Positions 1 to 5,230 of a DNA stretch of 5,772 bases are shown one piece after another. The stretch's first letter is position 1. Each line of letters opens with the position of its first letter. The notes below the pieces were generated by a model. The model searched no databases, was not told the origin of the DNA, and worked only from the letters and a program-made list of their open reading frames with translations. The position numbers and the translations under genes are program-made. The stretch lies in assembly GCA_946886995.1 (NCBI GenBank), contig CAMPJU010000097.1, positions 1 to 5,772 on the forward strand. The letters run 5' to 3'. Origin of the DNA: an uncultured Lysobacteraceae bacterium (GTDB lineage: Bacteria; Pseudomonadota; Gammaproteobacteria; Xanthomonadales; Xanthomonadaceae).

Positions 1-1085
1 GCCAGGTAGACCGGCGACAGGTTGTCCAGGCTGCTGCTGAAGTCCTCGACGTAATACGGATCGCTGATCCAGTTGATGCTCGCGCGTGCCTGCCAGTTCC
101 GGTCGAGGTTCTGGTAGCCGTTGAAGCTGAACTGCGAACGGTCGTCCTTGCGGCGGTTCTCCGGCGGCACGCCGTCGGCGATCTCCTCGGCGCGTTCGCT
201 GGATGCGAGGTCGTCGTCCGGCAGGAACGCCGCCTCGAACGTGCCTGCGCCCTGCGCGGCCAGGTAGCGGAATTCGCCTCCCAGCATGAAGCCGCGCTTG
301 CTCATGAAGCGGGGCTCGAGCGTGGCGTCGTAGTTCGGCGCCAGGTTCAGGTAGATGGGCTGGCGCCAGTCGAAGCCGTTGCGGGAGGACGTGCCGATCG
401 ATGGATACAACAGGCCGGTGCGTCGCCGGTCGTCGACCGGGAAGACGAACCACGGCACGTAGAGGACCGGGACGTCGCGGATGTGCAGCGTCGCGTTGCG
501 GGCGGTGCCCATCCCGGTCTCGGTGTCGACCTCGATCTTGCCGGCGCGCAGTTCCCATTGCCGGTCCGAGGGGTCGCAGGACGAATAGGTCGACCCGACC
601 AGGCTCCCGGTCGTGCCTTCCAGGGTGATCGCGTCCGCGCGTCCGTTGCCACGCCGCGACACGAGCTGGTAGCGCACGTCCTCCAGGCGATGGGTGTCGC
701 TGTCCTGGTCGCCCCGGGCGCTCTCGGCGACCAGGCGCATGCCCGAATCCTGGTAACGGACGCTGCCCTCCGCCAGGTACTCGCCGCTGTCGGTGTCGTA
801 GGTCAGCTTGTCCGTGCCGAGGAACTGGTCGCCGCGGCGCAACTGGACGTTGCCCCTGACGATGAGGTTCTCGTTCTGCACGCCGGCGAGCTGGTCACCG
901 TCGATGTCGGTGGGGCGGTTGGCGCGGTCGCCCGGGGCCCCGCTCGGGGCCTGCGCGTCGTCGAACGCGGGGATGGCATCGCCGATCGGGCACAGCGAGA
1001 AGTCCGGCGGCGGGTCCTCGGCCCGGGCCGACAGCGACAGCGCGATGCAGAACGGCAGCGGGAGCAGGCGGAGGGCAGGGCGCAC
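1..1085 (-). CDS. lptD: LPS-assembly protein LptD, N-terminal part (3' end outside window)
   Basis: LptD is the outer-membrane barrel that, with lipoprotein LptE, receives lipopolysaccharide from the periplasmic Lpt bridge and inserts it into the outer leaflet. The reverse frame is open for 361 codons to the window edge, about half of a typical LptD. Residues 1-22 form a signal peptide ([17 protein letters not shown], AxA-type cleavage after A22). Residues about 65-200 are the OstA/LptA-like periplasmic domain ([29 protein letters not shown]). The barrel begins near 205 with family-typical motifs ([54 protein letters not shown]). C32 and C170 match the two N-terminal cysteines used in the E. 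coli LptD disulfide network; the C-terminal pair lies outside. The start is GTG at 1085, just before the signal peptide; no in-frame ATG exists and the ribosome-binding site is weak. An in-frame TTG at 1139 is a less likely alternative. Identification is secure; the exact start is less so. Confidence 0.95.
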   Translation of the reverse strand, partial: MRPALRLLPLPFCIALSLSARAEDPPPDFSLCPIGDAIPAFDDAQAPSGAPGDRANRPTDIDGDQLAGVQNENLIVRGNVQLRRGDQFLGTDKLTYDTDSGEYLAEGSVRYQDSGMRLVAESARGDQDSDTHRLEDVRYQLVSRRGNGRADAITLEGTTGSLVGSTYSSCDPSDRQWELRAGKIEVDTETGMGTARNATLHIRDVPVLYVPWFVFPVDDRRRTGLLYPSIGTSSRNGFDWRQPIYLNLAPNYDATLEPRFMSKRGFMLGGEFRYLAAQGAGTFEAAFLPDDDLASSERAEEIADGVPPENRRKDDRSQFSFNGYQNLDRNWQARASINWISDPYYVEDFSSSLDNLSPVYL

Positions 1086-1243
1086 GCGGAGATCCGTTCG
1101 GCGGGGGGCTAGCTTGCCGCATCCCCCATACCCGGGCAATGCGCGCGCAGCTTGGCAACGGGACCGTCATGGTCGTGTTCACGCCGGAAGGAAGCCGGCG
1201 CGCGACACTTGCCGCCTCCTGCACGGGCCCCGGGAGGCTGGCG
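1086..1243. other. Divergent intergenic region lptD / msrB
   Basis: This 158-bp gap must hold the 5' regions of both lptD (leftward) and msrB (rightward). I see no convincing sigma-70 promoter. A TTGGCA at 1152-1157 resembles a -35 box, but no good -10 follows at the right spacing. Three short inverted repeats are visible. G-run 1103-1107 faces C-run 1123-1127 in the lptD leader. CGCCGG 1182-1187 pairs perfectly with CCGGCG 1195-1200 around a purine loop AAGGAAG. The third covers the msrB ribosome-binding site and is listed separately. An in-frame ATG at 1139 would extend MsrB by 35 residues, but that stretch has no MsrB-like sequence, so I treat it as untranslated. Confidence 0.5.
1214..1238 (+). 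promoter_or_regulatory. msrB ribosome-binding site inside a potential hairpin
   Basis: GGGAGG at 1232-1237 lies 6 nt before the ATG at 1244 and is the best Shine-Dalgarno sequence in the window; it fixes the msrB start. The upstream segment GCCTCCTG (1214-1221) can pair with CGGGAGGC (1231-1238) through seven Watson-Crick pairs and one G-U, closing a 9-nt loop. This would bury the ribosome-binding site. Whether the hairpin controls translation is inference. Confidence 0.55.
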
Positions 1244-1633
1244 ATGGCAATCGAGAAGACCGACGCGGAATGGCGCGAGCGCCTGAGCCCCGAGCAATAC
1301 GCGGTCTGCCGTTGCTCGGCCACCGAGCCGCCCTTCACGGGCCGCTTCTGGAACCACGAGGCCGAGGGAACCTACGCGTGCGCCGCATGCGATGCGCCGT
1401 TGTTCTCGTCCGCGGACAAGTTCGATTCGGGCAGCGGCTGGCCGAGCTACACCAGGCCGGTTTCGCCGGAGGCCGTCTCCGAGGCGTTCGACGAGTCGCA
1501 TGGCATGCGCCGGACCGAGGTGAAGTGCGCACGGTGCGGGTCGCACCTGGGGCATGTGTTCCCGGATGGGCCGCCGCCGACGGGCCTGCGCTATTGCATC
1601 AACTCGGCGGCACTGGAGTTCAGCGGGGCGTAG
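1244..1633 (+). CDS. msrB: Peptide-methionine (R)-S-oxide reductase MsrB
   Basis: MsrB reduces the R epimer of methionine sulfoxide in proteins with electrons usually from thioredoxin; no signal peptide is seen, so it should be cytoplasmic. The 129-residue product is a complete SelR-domain protein. Seen directly: TEPPFTG (27-33), zinc-binding CxxC pairs C46/C49 and C95/C98, GWPSY (65-69), [14 protein letters not shown] (101-114), and RYCINSAAL with the catalytic cysteine C118. The residue aligned with the E. coli resolving cysteine is Ser (S64 in DSGSGWPSY). C22 and C24 near the N terminus are candidate replacements, as in an MsrB subclass described from Xanthomonas. The start ATG 1244 has a strong GGGAGG site 6 nt upstream and gives the family's usual length. 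The last 14 nt overlap the convergent adenosyltransferase gene. The gene seems to be monocistronic and divergent from lptD. Confidence 0.96.
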   Translation: MAIEKTDAEWRERLSPEQYAVCRCSATEPPFTGRFWNHEAEGTYACAACDAPLFSSADKFDSGSGWPSYTRPVSPEAVSEAFDESHGMRRTEVKCARCGSHLGHVFPDGPPPTGLRYCINSAALEFSGA

Positions 1634-2180
1634 CCCGGCGTTCGTGCCGCCACGTCACCTCGCCATGCCCGCTGGCGCGGGCGAGGACCCGCGCCAGGAC
1701 GAACAGCAGGTCCGACAGGCGGTTGAGGTAGCGGATGGGCTCGGCGCGGACGGTTTCCGTCCGTGCCAGCGCGACCGTCGCACGTTCGGCCCGGCGAACG
1801 ATGGTGCGGGCCAGGTGGCAACGTGCCGCGGCTTCGCCGCCGCCCGGCAGGATGAATTCCTTCAGCGCGGGCAGGTCCGCGTTGTATCCGTCCAGTGCGC
1901 GCTCGAGCGCATCGATGTCCGCATCCCGGATGGCCGCGTGGCCGGGGATGCACAACTCGCCACCGAGGTCGAACAACTGGTGCTGCACGGACGTGAGCAA
2001 CGCTTCGATGCCTTCCGGAACGTCCGTGGCGAGGACCAGGCCGATGGCCGAGTTGGCCTCGTCCACGGTGCCGTAGGCGTCGACCCTGGGGTCGTCCTTC
2101 GCAACGCGGCTGCCGTCGCCTAGCCCCGTGGTGCCGTCGTCGCCGGTGCGGGTGTAGATCTTCGAGAGGCGGTTGCCCAC
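1620..2180 (-). CDS. pduO: PduO-type corrinoid (cob(I)alamin) adenosyltransferase
   Basis: The enzyme transfers the 5'-deoxyadenosyl group of ATP to cob(I)alamin or its precursors, making adenosylcobalamin for B12-dependent enzymes; it acts in the cytosol, usually as a trimer. The 186-residue length is normal for the PduO/Cob_adeno_trans family, which is unrelated to CobA/BtuR. Family motifs: N-terminal ATP-binding segment [16 protein letters not shown] (8-23), [15 protein letters not shown] (33-47), FILPGG (109-114, with F109 at the position of the Phe that displaces the lower ligand in the Lactobacillus enzyme), the RRAER helix (129-133), and [15 protein letters not shown] (151-165). The start is GTG at 2180, giving [12 protein letters not shown] as in relatives. 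It has no clear Shine-Dalgarno and lies 7 nt after the DUF6580 stop, so translational coupling is likely. No cobalamin riboswitch is visible. Its stop overlaps the end of msrB. The symbol denotes the family type, not a pdu locus. Confidence 0.94.
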   Translation of the reverse strand: MGNRLSKIYTRTGDDGTTGLGDGSRVAKDDPRVDAYGTVDEANSAIGLVLATDVPEGIEALLTSVQHQLFDLGGELCIPGHAAIRDADIDALERALDGYNADLPALKEFILPGGGEAAARCHLARTIVRRAERATVALARTETVRAEPIRYLNRLSDLLFVLARVLARASGHGEVTWRHERRATPR

Positions 2181-2187
2181 CGCGGCT

Positions 2188-2766
2188 TCAGACGGTGCTG
2201 GGGCGGAGCACCGGGAGGCGCGCGCGCAGCAGGGCGAAGCCGCCGAACAGCAGCGCCGCGTAGGCAAGCGTGCCCAGCAGCGTCCACTGGAAGAACGGGA
2301 TGCCCGCGACGTAGGCCTGCAGCAGTCCCGTGCCCGAGCGCGGATACATCGGCGAGGCGAGCCAGGCGCCGAAGTTGGTGACCACGAAGAACAGCACCGA
2401 GCCGGCGAGGCAGTACGCCAGCACCCTGCCGGCGCGCGCGCGGCCGCGCAGGCCGAAGCCGAGTACGACCGAGGCGGCGATGCACAGGTACACCAGCCAG
2501 AACCCGGCGCTGCCGAACCAACCGGCATACAGCCCGCCGTGCAGCAGGCCGAGCGCAAGGTCGGCGACCAGCATCGCCAGCAGCGGCACCAGCACCGCCA
2601 GCGCGCGGGAGGCGAAGAACGCGCCACCGAACAGCGCGATCGCCTCGACGGGCGAGAAGTTCGGTGGGTGCGGCAACAGGCGGGACAGGGCGGCGACGAG
2701 GATCAGCGCCGCCAGGACCCACGGGCCGGGCGCGACGGAGGCGGGTGCCTTGGAATGCTGGTTCAT
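2188..2766 (-). CDS. DUF6580-type integral membrane protein, possible partner of the adenosyltransferase
   Basis: The product is a 192-residue, very hydrophobic inner-membrane protein with about six predicted helices (approximately 15-31, 38-53, 56-78, 83-104, 113-136, 150-181). The signature PHPPNFSPVEAIALFGGAFF (32-51), LLAMLVADLALG (62-73) and a late LFFVVTNFGAWL (125-136) with IPFFQWTLLGTLAY (156-169) matches what I recall of the uncharacterised DUF6580 family. Function is unknown. Size and helix number resemble ECF-transporter substrate-binding (S) components, and the gene sits directly upstream of a cobalamin adenosyltransferase with a 7-nt gap on the same strand. A role in uptake of cobalamin, a precursor or cobalt is therefore plausible, but this is inference only. 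The start ATG 2766 has no recognisable Shine-Dalgarno; it begins a short polar N-terminus before helix 1. The gene is divergent from ubiH across 41 bp. Confidence 0.85.
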   Translation of the reverse strand: MNQHSKAPASVAPGPWVLAALILVAALSRLLPHPPNFSPVEAIALFGGAFFASRALAVLVPLLAMLVADLALGLLHGGLYAGWFGSAGFWLVYLCIAASVVLGFGLRGRARAGRVLAYCLAGSVLFFVVTNFGAWLASPMYPRSGTGLLQAYVAGIPFFQWTLLGTLAYAALLFGGFALLRARLPVLRPSTV

Positions 2767-2807
2767 GCGCGAGGGGGCTCTGCCGGCGGGGGCGCTAGCA
2801 TAGCGCG
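2767..2807. promoter_or_regulatory. Shared divergent promoter region with GCGCTA-GCA-TAGCGC dyad
   Basis: Only 41 bp separate the start codons of the DUF6580 gene and ubiH. At 2792-2806 lies a perfect inverted repeat (6-bp arms GCGCTA/TAGCGC, 3-bp spacer), ending 1 bp before the ubiH ATG. Rightward, TAGCAT (2796-2801) has the key T, A and final T of a -10 element and would place transcription start at or next to A2808, making ubiH leaderless. Leftward, TATGCT (2802-2797) has the same key bases. No -35 box is evident in either direction, and ubiH has no Shine-Dalgarno. The promoter reading is inference; the dyad is seen directly. Confidence 0.45.
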
Positions 2808-4049
2808 ATGGCAGCCGACGGGCAGGGTGTGGTGCATGACGTGGTGGTCGTCGGCGGCGGCCTCGTCGGCGCATGCCTGGCGATCGCACTCGACCGCGCG
2901 GGTGCGCGTGTCGCGCTGGTCGACGCCGCACCGCCCGGCGCGTTGCCGGACGTATTCGACCAGCGCAACCTGAGCTTCGGAGAAGCGGCGGTGAACGCGC
3001 TCCAGGCGCTGGGCGTGATGCGCCACCTGCGCAATCCACCTGCACCGATCAGGCGGATCCATGCCAGCCGTCGCGGCGATTTCGGGCGGGTCGTGCTGGA
3101 TGCGGCCGACCACGGTCGCAGTGCGTTCGGCCAGGTCGTGGTGGCGCGCGATTTCGGCGACGCACTGCAGGCGCGGCTCGACGAAGTCCCGACCATCGAG
3201 CGCCATCGACCTGCCCGTTTCGTGGGCACGCCGGGCGTGGAGGGAAGCGCGCGCGTCGTGCGCATCGAAGGACCCGAAGGCCAGCGCGACTTGCGCGCGC
3301 GACTGCTCGTCGGCGCGGATGGCACGGCGAGCGGCGTGCGCGATGCGCTGGGCATCGACGCGACGCGTCACGACTACGCGCAGGTCCTGCTGGTTGCGCG
3401 CGTGCGGCTGTCGCGGGCACCCGACGGGACCGCCTGGGAGCGGTTCGGCCGCGACGGCCCGACCGCGTTGCTCCCGCGCGCCGACGGCCACCATGGCGTG
3501 GTGCACGGGGTGTCGGCCGACGAGGCCGGCGCCGTGGCCGCACTCGACGAGCCGGCGTGGCTGGCACGCCTGCAGGCGGCGATGGGCTGGCGCGCGGGAC
3601 GGTTCCTGCAGAGCGGCGCGCGTTCCTCCTACCCCATGGTGGAGGTGGTGGCCGCGCGGACCACGGCACCGCGCGCGCTGCTGGTCGGCAACGCGGCGCA
3701 GACGTTGCACCCCGTCGGCGCACAGGGGTTCAACCTCGGGTTGCGTGATGCGCTGGCGCTGGCGGAGCTGGTCGAGGCCGGCCGTGCGGCGGATGTCTCG
3801 TTCGACTGCGGGGCGCCCGGCGTGCTCGACACTTGGGAGCAGCGGCGTCGCGAGGACCGTGCTCGGACACTGGCGTTTTCCGACGGGCTTGCCAGGCTGA
3901 CGGCGAACCCGGGCGTCGCCGCCGGCTTCCTGCGGTCGCTCGGACTGGTCGCGCTGGCGGCGTCGCCCACGACGCAGGGCGCACTGGTGGGGGGTGCCAT
4001 GGGCTATCGCGGCCACACGCCGGCGCTCGCCCGCAGGGACGTTTCGTGA
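2808..4049 (+). CDS. ubiH: 2-polyprenyl-6-methoxyphenol hydroxylase UbiH
   Basis: UbiH is an FAD-dependent monooxygenase that hydroxylates the quinone-precursor ring in aerobic ubiquinone synthesis (C1 in E. coli), within the membrane-associated Ubi complex. The 413-residue product has the full UbiH/COQ6 fold. The N-terminal Rossmann motif is DVVVVGGGLVGACLAIAL (11-28). The DG motif is LLVGADGTASGVRDALGI (166-183). The C-terminal FAD/ribityl motif is VGNAAQTLHPVGAQGFNLGL (293-312). The Asn-containing GNAAQTLHP form, instead of GDAAH, separates UbiH from UbiI and UbiF. ERFGRDGPTALLP (211-223) and the tail EQRRREDRARTLAFSDGLARL also fit UbiH. The start ATG 2808 leaves a 10-residue lead before the FAD motif; no Shine-Dalgarno precedes it, consistent with a leaderless transcript. 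The stop overlaps the ubiI GTG (GTGA), so the pair is coupled. E. coli has the same ubiH-ubiI order. Confidence 0.94.
   Translation: MAADGQGVVHDVVVVGGGLVGACLAIALDRAGARVALVDAAPPGALPDVFDQRNLSFGEAAVNALQALGVMRHLRNPPAPIRRIHASRRGDFGRVVLDAADHGRSAFGQVVVARDFGDALQARLDEVPTIERHRPARFVGTPGVEGSARVVRIEGPEGQRDLRARLLVGADGTASGVRDALGIDATRHDYAQVLLVARVRLSRAPDGTAWERFGRDGPTALLPRADGHHGVVHGVSADEAGAVAALDEPAWLARLQAAMGWRAGRFLQSGARSSYPMVEVVAARTTAPRALLVGNAAQTLHPVGAQGFNLGLRDALALAELVEAGRAADVSFDCGAPGVLDTWEQRRREDRARTLAFSDGLARLTANPGVAAGFLRSLGLVALAASPTTQGALVGGAMGYRGHTPALARRDVS
4035..4048 (+). promoter_or_regulatory. Ribosome-binding site and GTG start of ubiI inside the end of ubiH
   Basis: AGGGA at 4035-4039 precedes GTG 4046-4048 by 6 nt, and that GTG overlaps the ubiH TGA (4047-4049). 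The spacing favours this start over any ATG further upstream in the same frame (for example 3833), which would lie deep within ubiH. The arrangement indicates translational coupling. Confidence 0.75.
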
Positions 4050-5230
4050 CCAGACAGCCATCGTGCGATGTCGCGGTCGTCGGCGGTGGCGTGGTCGGCG
4101 CTGCCACCGCGCTCGCGTTCGCACGGCTAGGGATGTCGGTCTCGCTGATCGAGGCGCGGGTGCCGGCGCCCTGGTCCGCCGACGCGCCGGACCTGCGCGT
4201 GTATGCGCTCGCACCGGACACCGTCGCCTGGCTCGACGCGCTCGGTGCCTGGGACCCGGTGCGCCACGCGCGCGCGCATCGCTACCTGCGGATGCGGGTG
4301 CGTGACGCGGCCGGCGGCGGCGAGCTCGCGTTCGATGCCGACGCGATGGGCCGGCCGGAGCTCGGATGGATCGTCGAGCACGGCCTGCTGGTCGACCGCC
4401 TGTGGGCGGCGATGGCGCAGGCGGGCGTGGCCGTGCACTCCGGGATCGCGGTGGAGCGGCTCGAACAGGATCCGGCGACCGCCATCCTGGGGCTGGCCGA
4501 TGGCAGCCGGCTGGCGGCGCGCCTGGTCGTGGCGGCGGATGGCGCGGCTTCGGTCGTGCGCGGGCTGGCCGGCATCGAGGTCGACGGGCAGGGCCACGGC
4601 CAGCGCGCGATCGTCGGCTACGTGCGCGGCACCCGGTCCCACGAAGACACGGCATGGCAGCGCTTCCTTCCGGGTGGCCCGCTCGCACTGCTGCCGTTCG
4701 GCGATGCAGGGCACGCCAGTTCGATCGTGTGGACGCTTCCGGAGGAGGAGGCCGTGCGCCTGCTTGCGTTGCCGGACGCGGCCTTCGGGCAGGCGCTCAC
4801 CCGTGCATCCGATCGCTGGCTCGGCGACCTGGCGCCGGTATCGCCACGGGCGGCCTTTCCGTTGCGCACGCAGTTGGCCCGGTCACAACTCGCGGGGCGC
4901 GTGGTGGTGGTGGGCGATGCGGCGCACGTCGTGCATCCGCTCGCCGGGCAAGGCGTCAACCTCGGGTTGCGGGATGCGGCGGCATTGCACCGGCACGCCA
5001 TCGCGACCATTGCCGCGTCGCGGGACTGGGCGGGCGACGCCGGGCTGGCGCGCTGGGCGCGCGAGCGACGAAGCGATGCGGTGGTGTCCGCGCGTGCCTT
5101 CGCCGCGATCAATCGCGTCTTCAGCAACGAAGCAGCGGCCCCCGTTGCGTTGCGGGGGCCGCTGCTGGGACTTGCCGGGTGGATCGCGCCGTTGCGGCGT
5201 GCCTTGTGGCGGCACGCCGCGGGCGGCTGA
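4046..5230 (+). CDS. ubiI: UbiH/UbiF/VisC/COQ6-family FAD hydroxylase, probably UbiI (ubiquinone C5-hydroxylase)
   Basis: This is an FAD-dependent ring hydroxylase of aerobic ubiquinone synthesis; E. coli UbiI (VisC) hydroxylates C5. The 394-residue product shows the Rossmann motif DVAVVGGGVVGAATALAFAR (8-27), the DG motif RLVVAADGAASVVRGLAGI (159-177) and the GD motif VVGDAAHVVHPLAGQGVNLG (288-307). Several segments fit UbiI better than UbiF: GWIVEHGLLVDRLW (107-120; E. coli GHIVENSVI), SSIVWTLPEEEAVRLL (225-240; E. coli SIVWSLSPEEAQRM), and FPLRTQLARSQLAGRVVVVG (271-290). DLRVYALAPDTVAWLDALGA (49-68) is the usual flavin-side segment. GDAAHVV carries Val where E. coli has Thr. The GTG start is set by the 4-nt overlap with ubiH and the AGGGA site. 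Position downstream of ubiH supports UbiI, but regioselectivity in this family cannot be read from sequence alone. A strong hairpin lies inside its last 100 bases. Confidence 0.9.
   Translation: MTRQPSCDVAVVGGGVVGAATALAFARLGMSVSLIEARVPAPWSADAPDLRVYALAPDTVAWLDALGAWDPVRHARAHRYLRMRVRDAAGGGELAFDADAMGRPELGWIVEHGLLVDRLWAAMAQAGVAVHSGIAVERLEQDPATAILGLADGSRLAARLVVAADGAASVVRGLAGIEVDGQGHGQRAIVGYVRGTRSHEDTAWQRFLPGGPLALLPFGDAGHASSIVWTLPEEEAVRLLALPDAAFGQALTRASDRWLGDLAPVSPRAAFPLRTQLARSQLAGRVVVVGDAAHVVHPLAGQGVNLGLRDAAALHRHAIATIAASRDWAGDAGLARWARERRSDAVVSARAFAAINRVFSNEAAAPVALRGPLLGLAGWIAPLRRALWRHAAGG
5131..5166 (-). terminator. Perfect 14-bp hairpin in the 3' end of ubiI, candidate terminator for the EF-hand gene
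   Basis: AGCAGCGGCCCCCG (5131-5144) is exactly complementary to CGGGGGCCGCTGCT (5153-5166) around an 8-nt loop. It is within ubiI codons but lies 64 nt beyond the stop of the convergent EF-hand gene. Read leftward, the stem is followed by a weak T-containing stretch TCGTTGCTGAAG. Rightward, no T-run follows. I therefore favour a minus-strand terminator, with modest confidence because the T-tract is poor. Confidence 0.45.

Noticed and set aside
483..1112. 209-codon plus-strand open frame opposite lptD
   Set aside because: It is antisense to LptD, whose signal peptide, cysteines and barrel motifs fix the minus strand as coding.
1152..1180. Possible sigma-70 promoter for msrB (TTGGCA at 1152)
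   Set aside because: No acceptable -10 hexamer occurs 16-18 bp downstream.
1139..1243. N-terminal extension of MsrB from the ATG at 1139
   Set aside because: The extra 35 residues resemble no MsrB, while ATG 1244 has a strong Shine-Dalgarno and gives the usual family length.
808..1731. 307-codon plus-strand open frame spanning lptD, the gap and msrB in another frame
   Set aside because: It crosses three recognised units, shows no family motif, and has Arg-rich shadow composition.
2181..2766. Cobalamin riboswitch upstream of the adenosyltransferase
   Set aside because: The upstream DNA is coding for the membrane protein, and the 41-bp gap before that gene is too short for a B12 riboswitch.
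3833..4045. Upstream extension of UbiI from an ATG at 3833
   Set aside because: It would lie deep inside ubiH in another frame; the GTG at 4046 with AGGGA upstream puts the FAD motif at the normal N-terminal position.
2763..4688. 641-codon open frame on the minus strand across ubiH and the start of ubiI
   Set aside because: The translation is Arg/Pro/Ala-rich low-complexity sequence with no domain, and it is antisense to two clearly recognised genes. Long antisense frames are expected in G+C-rich coding DNA.
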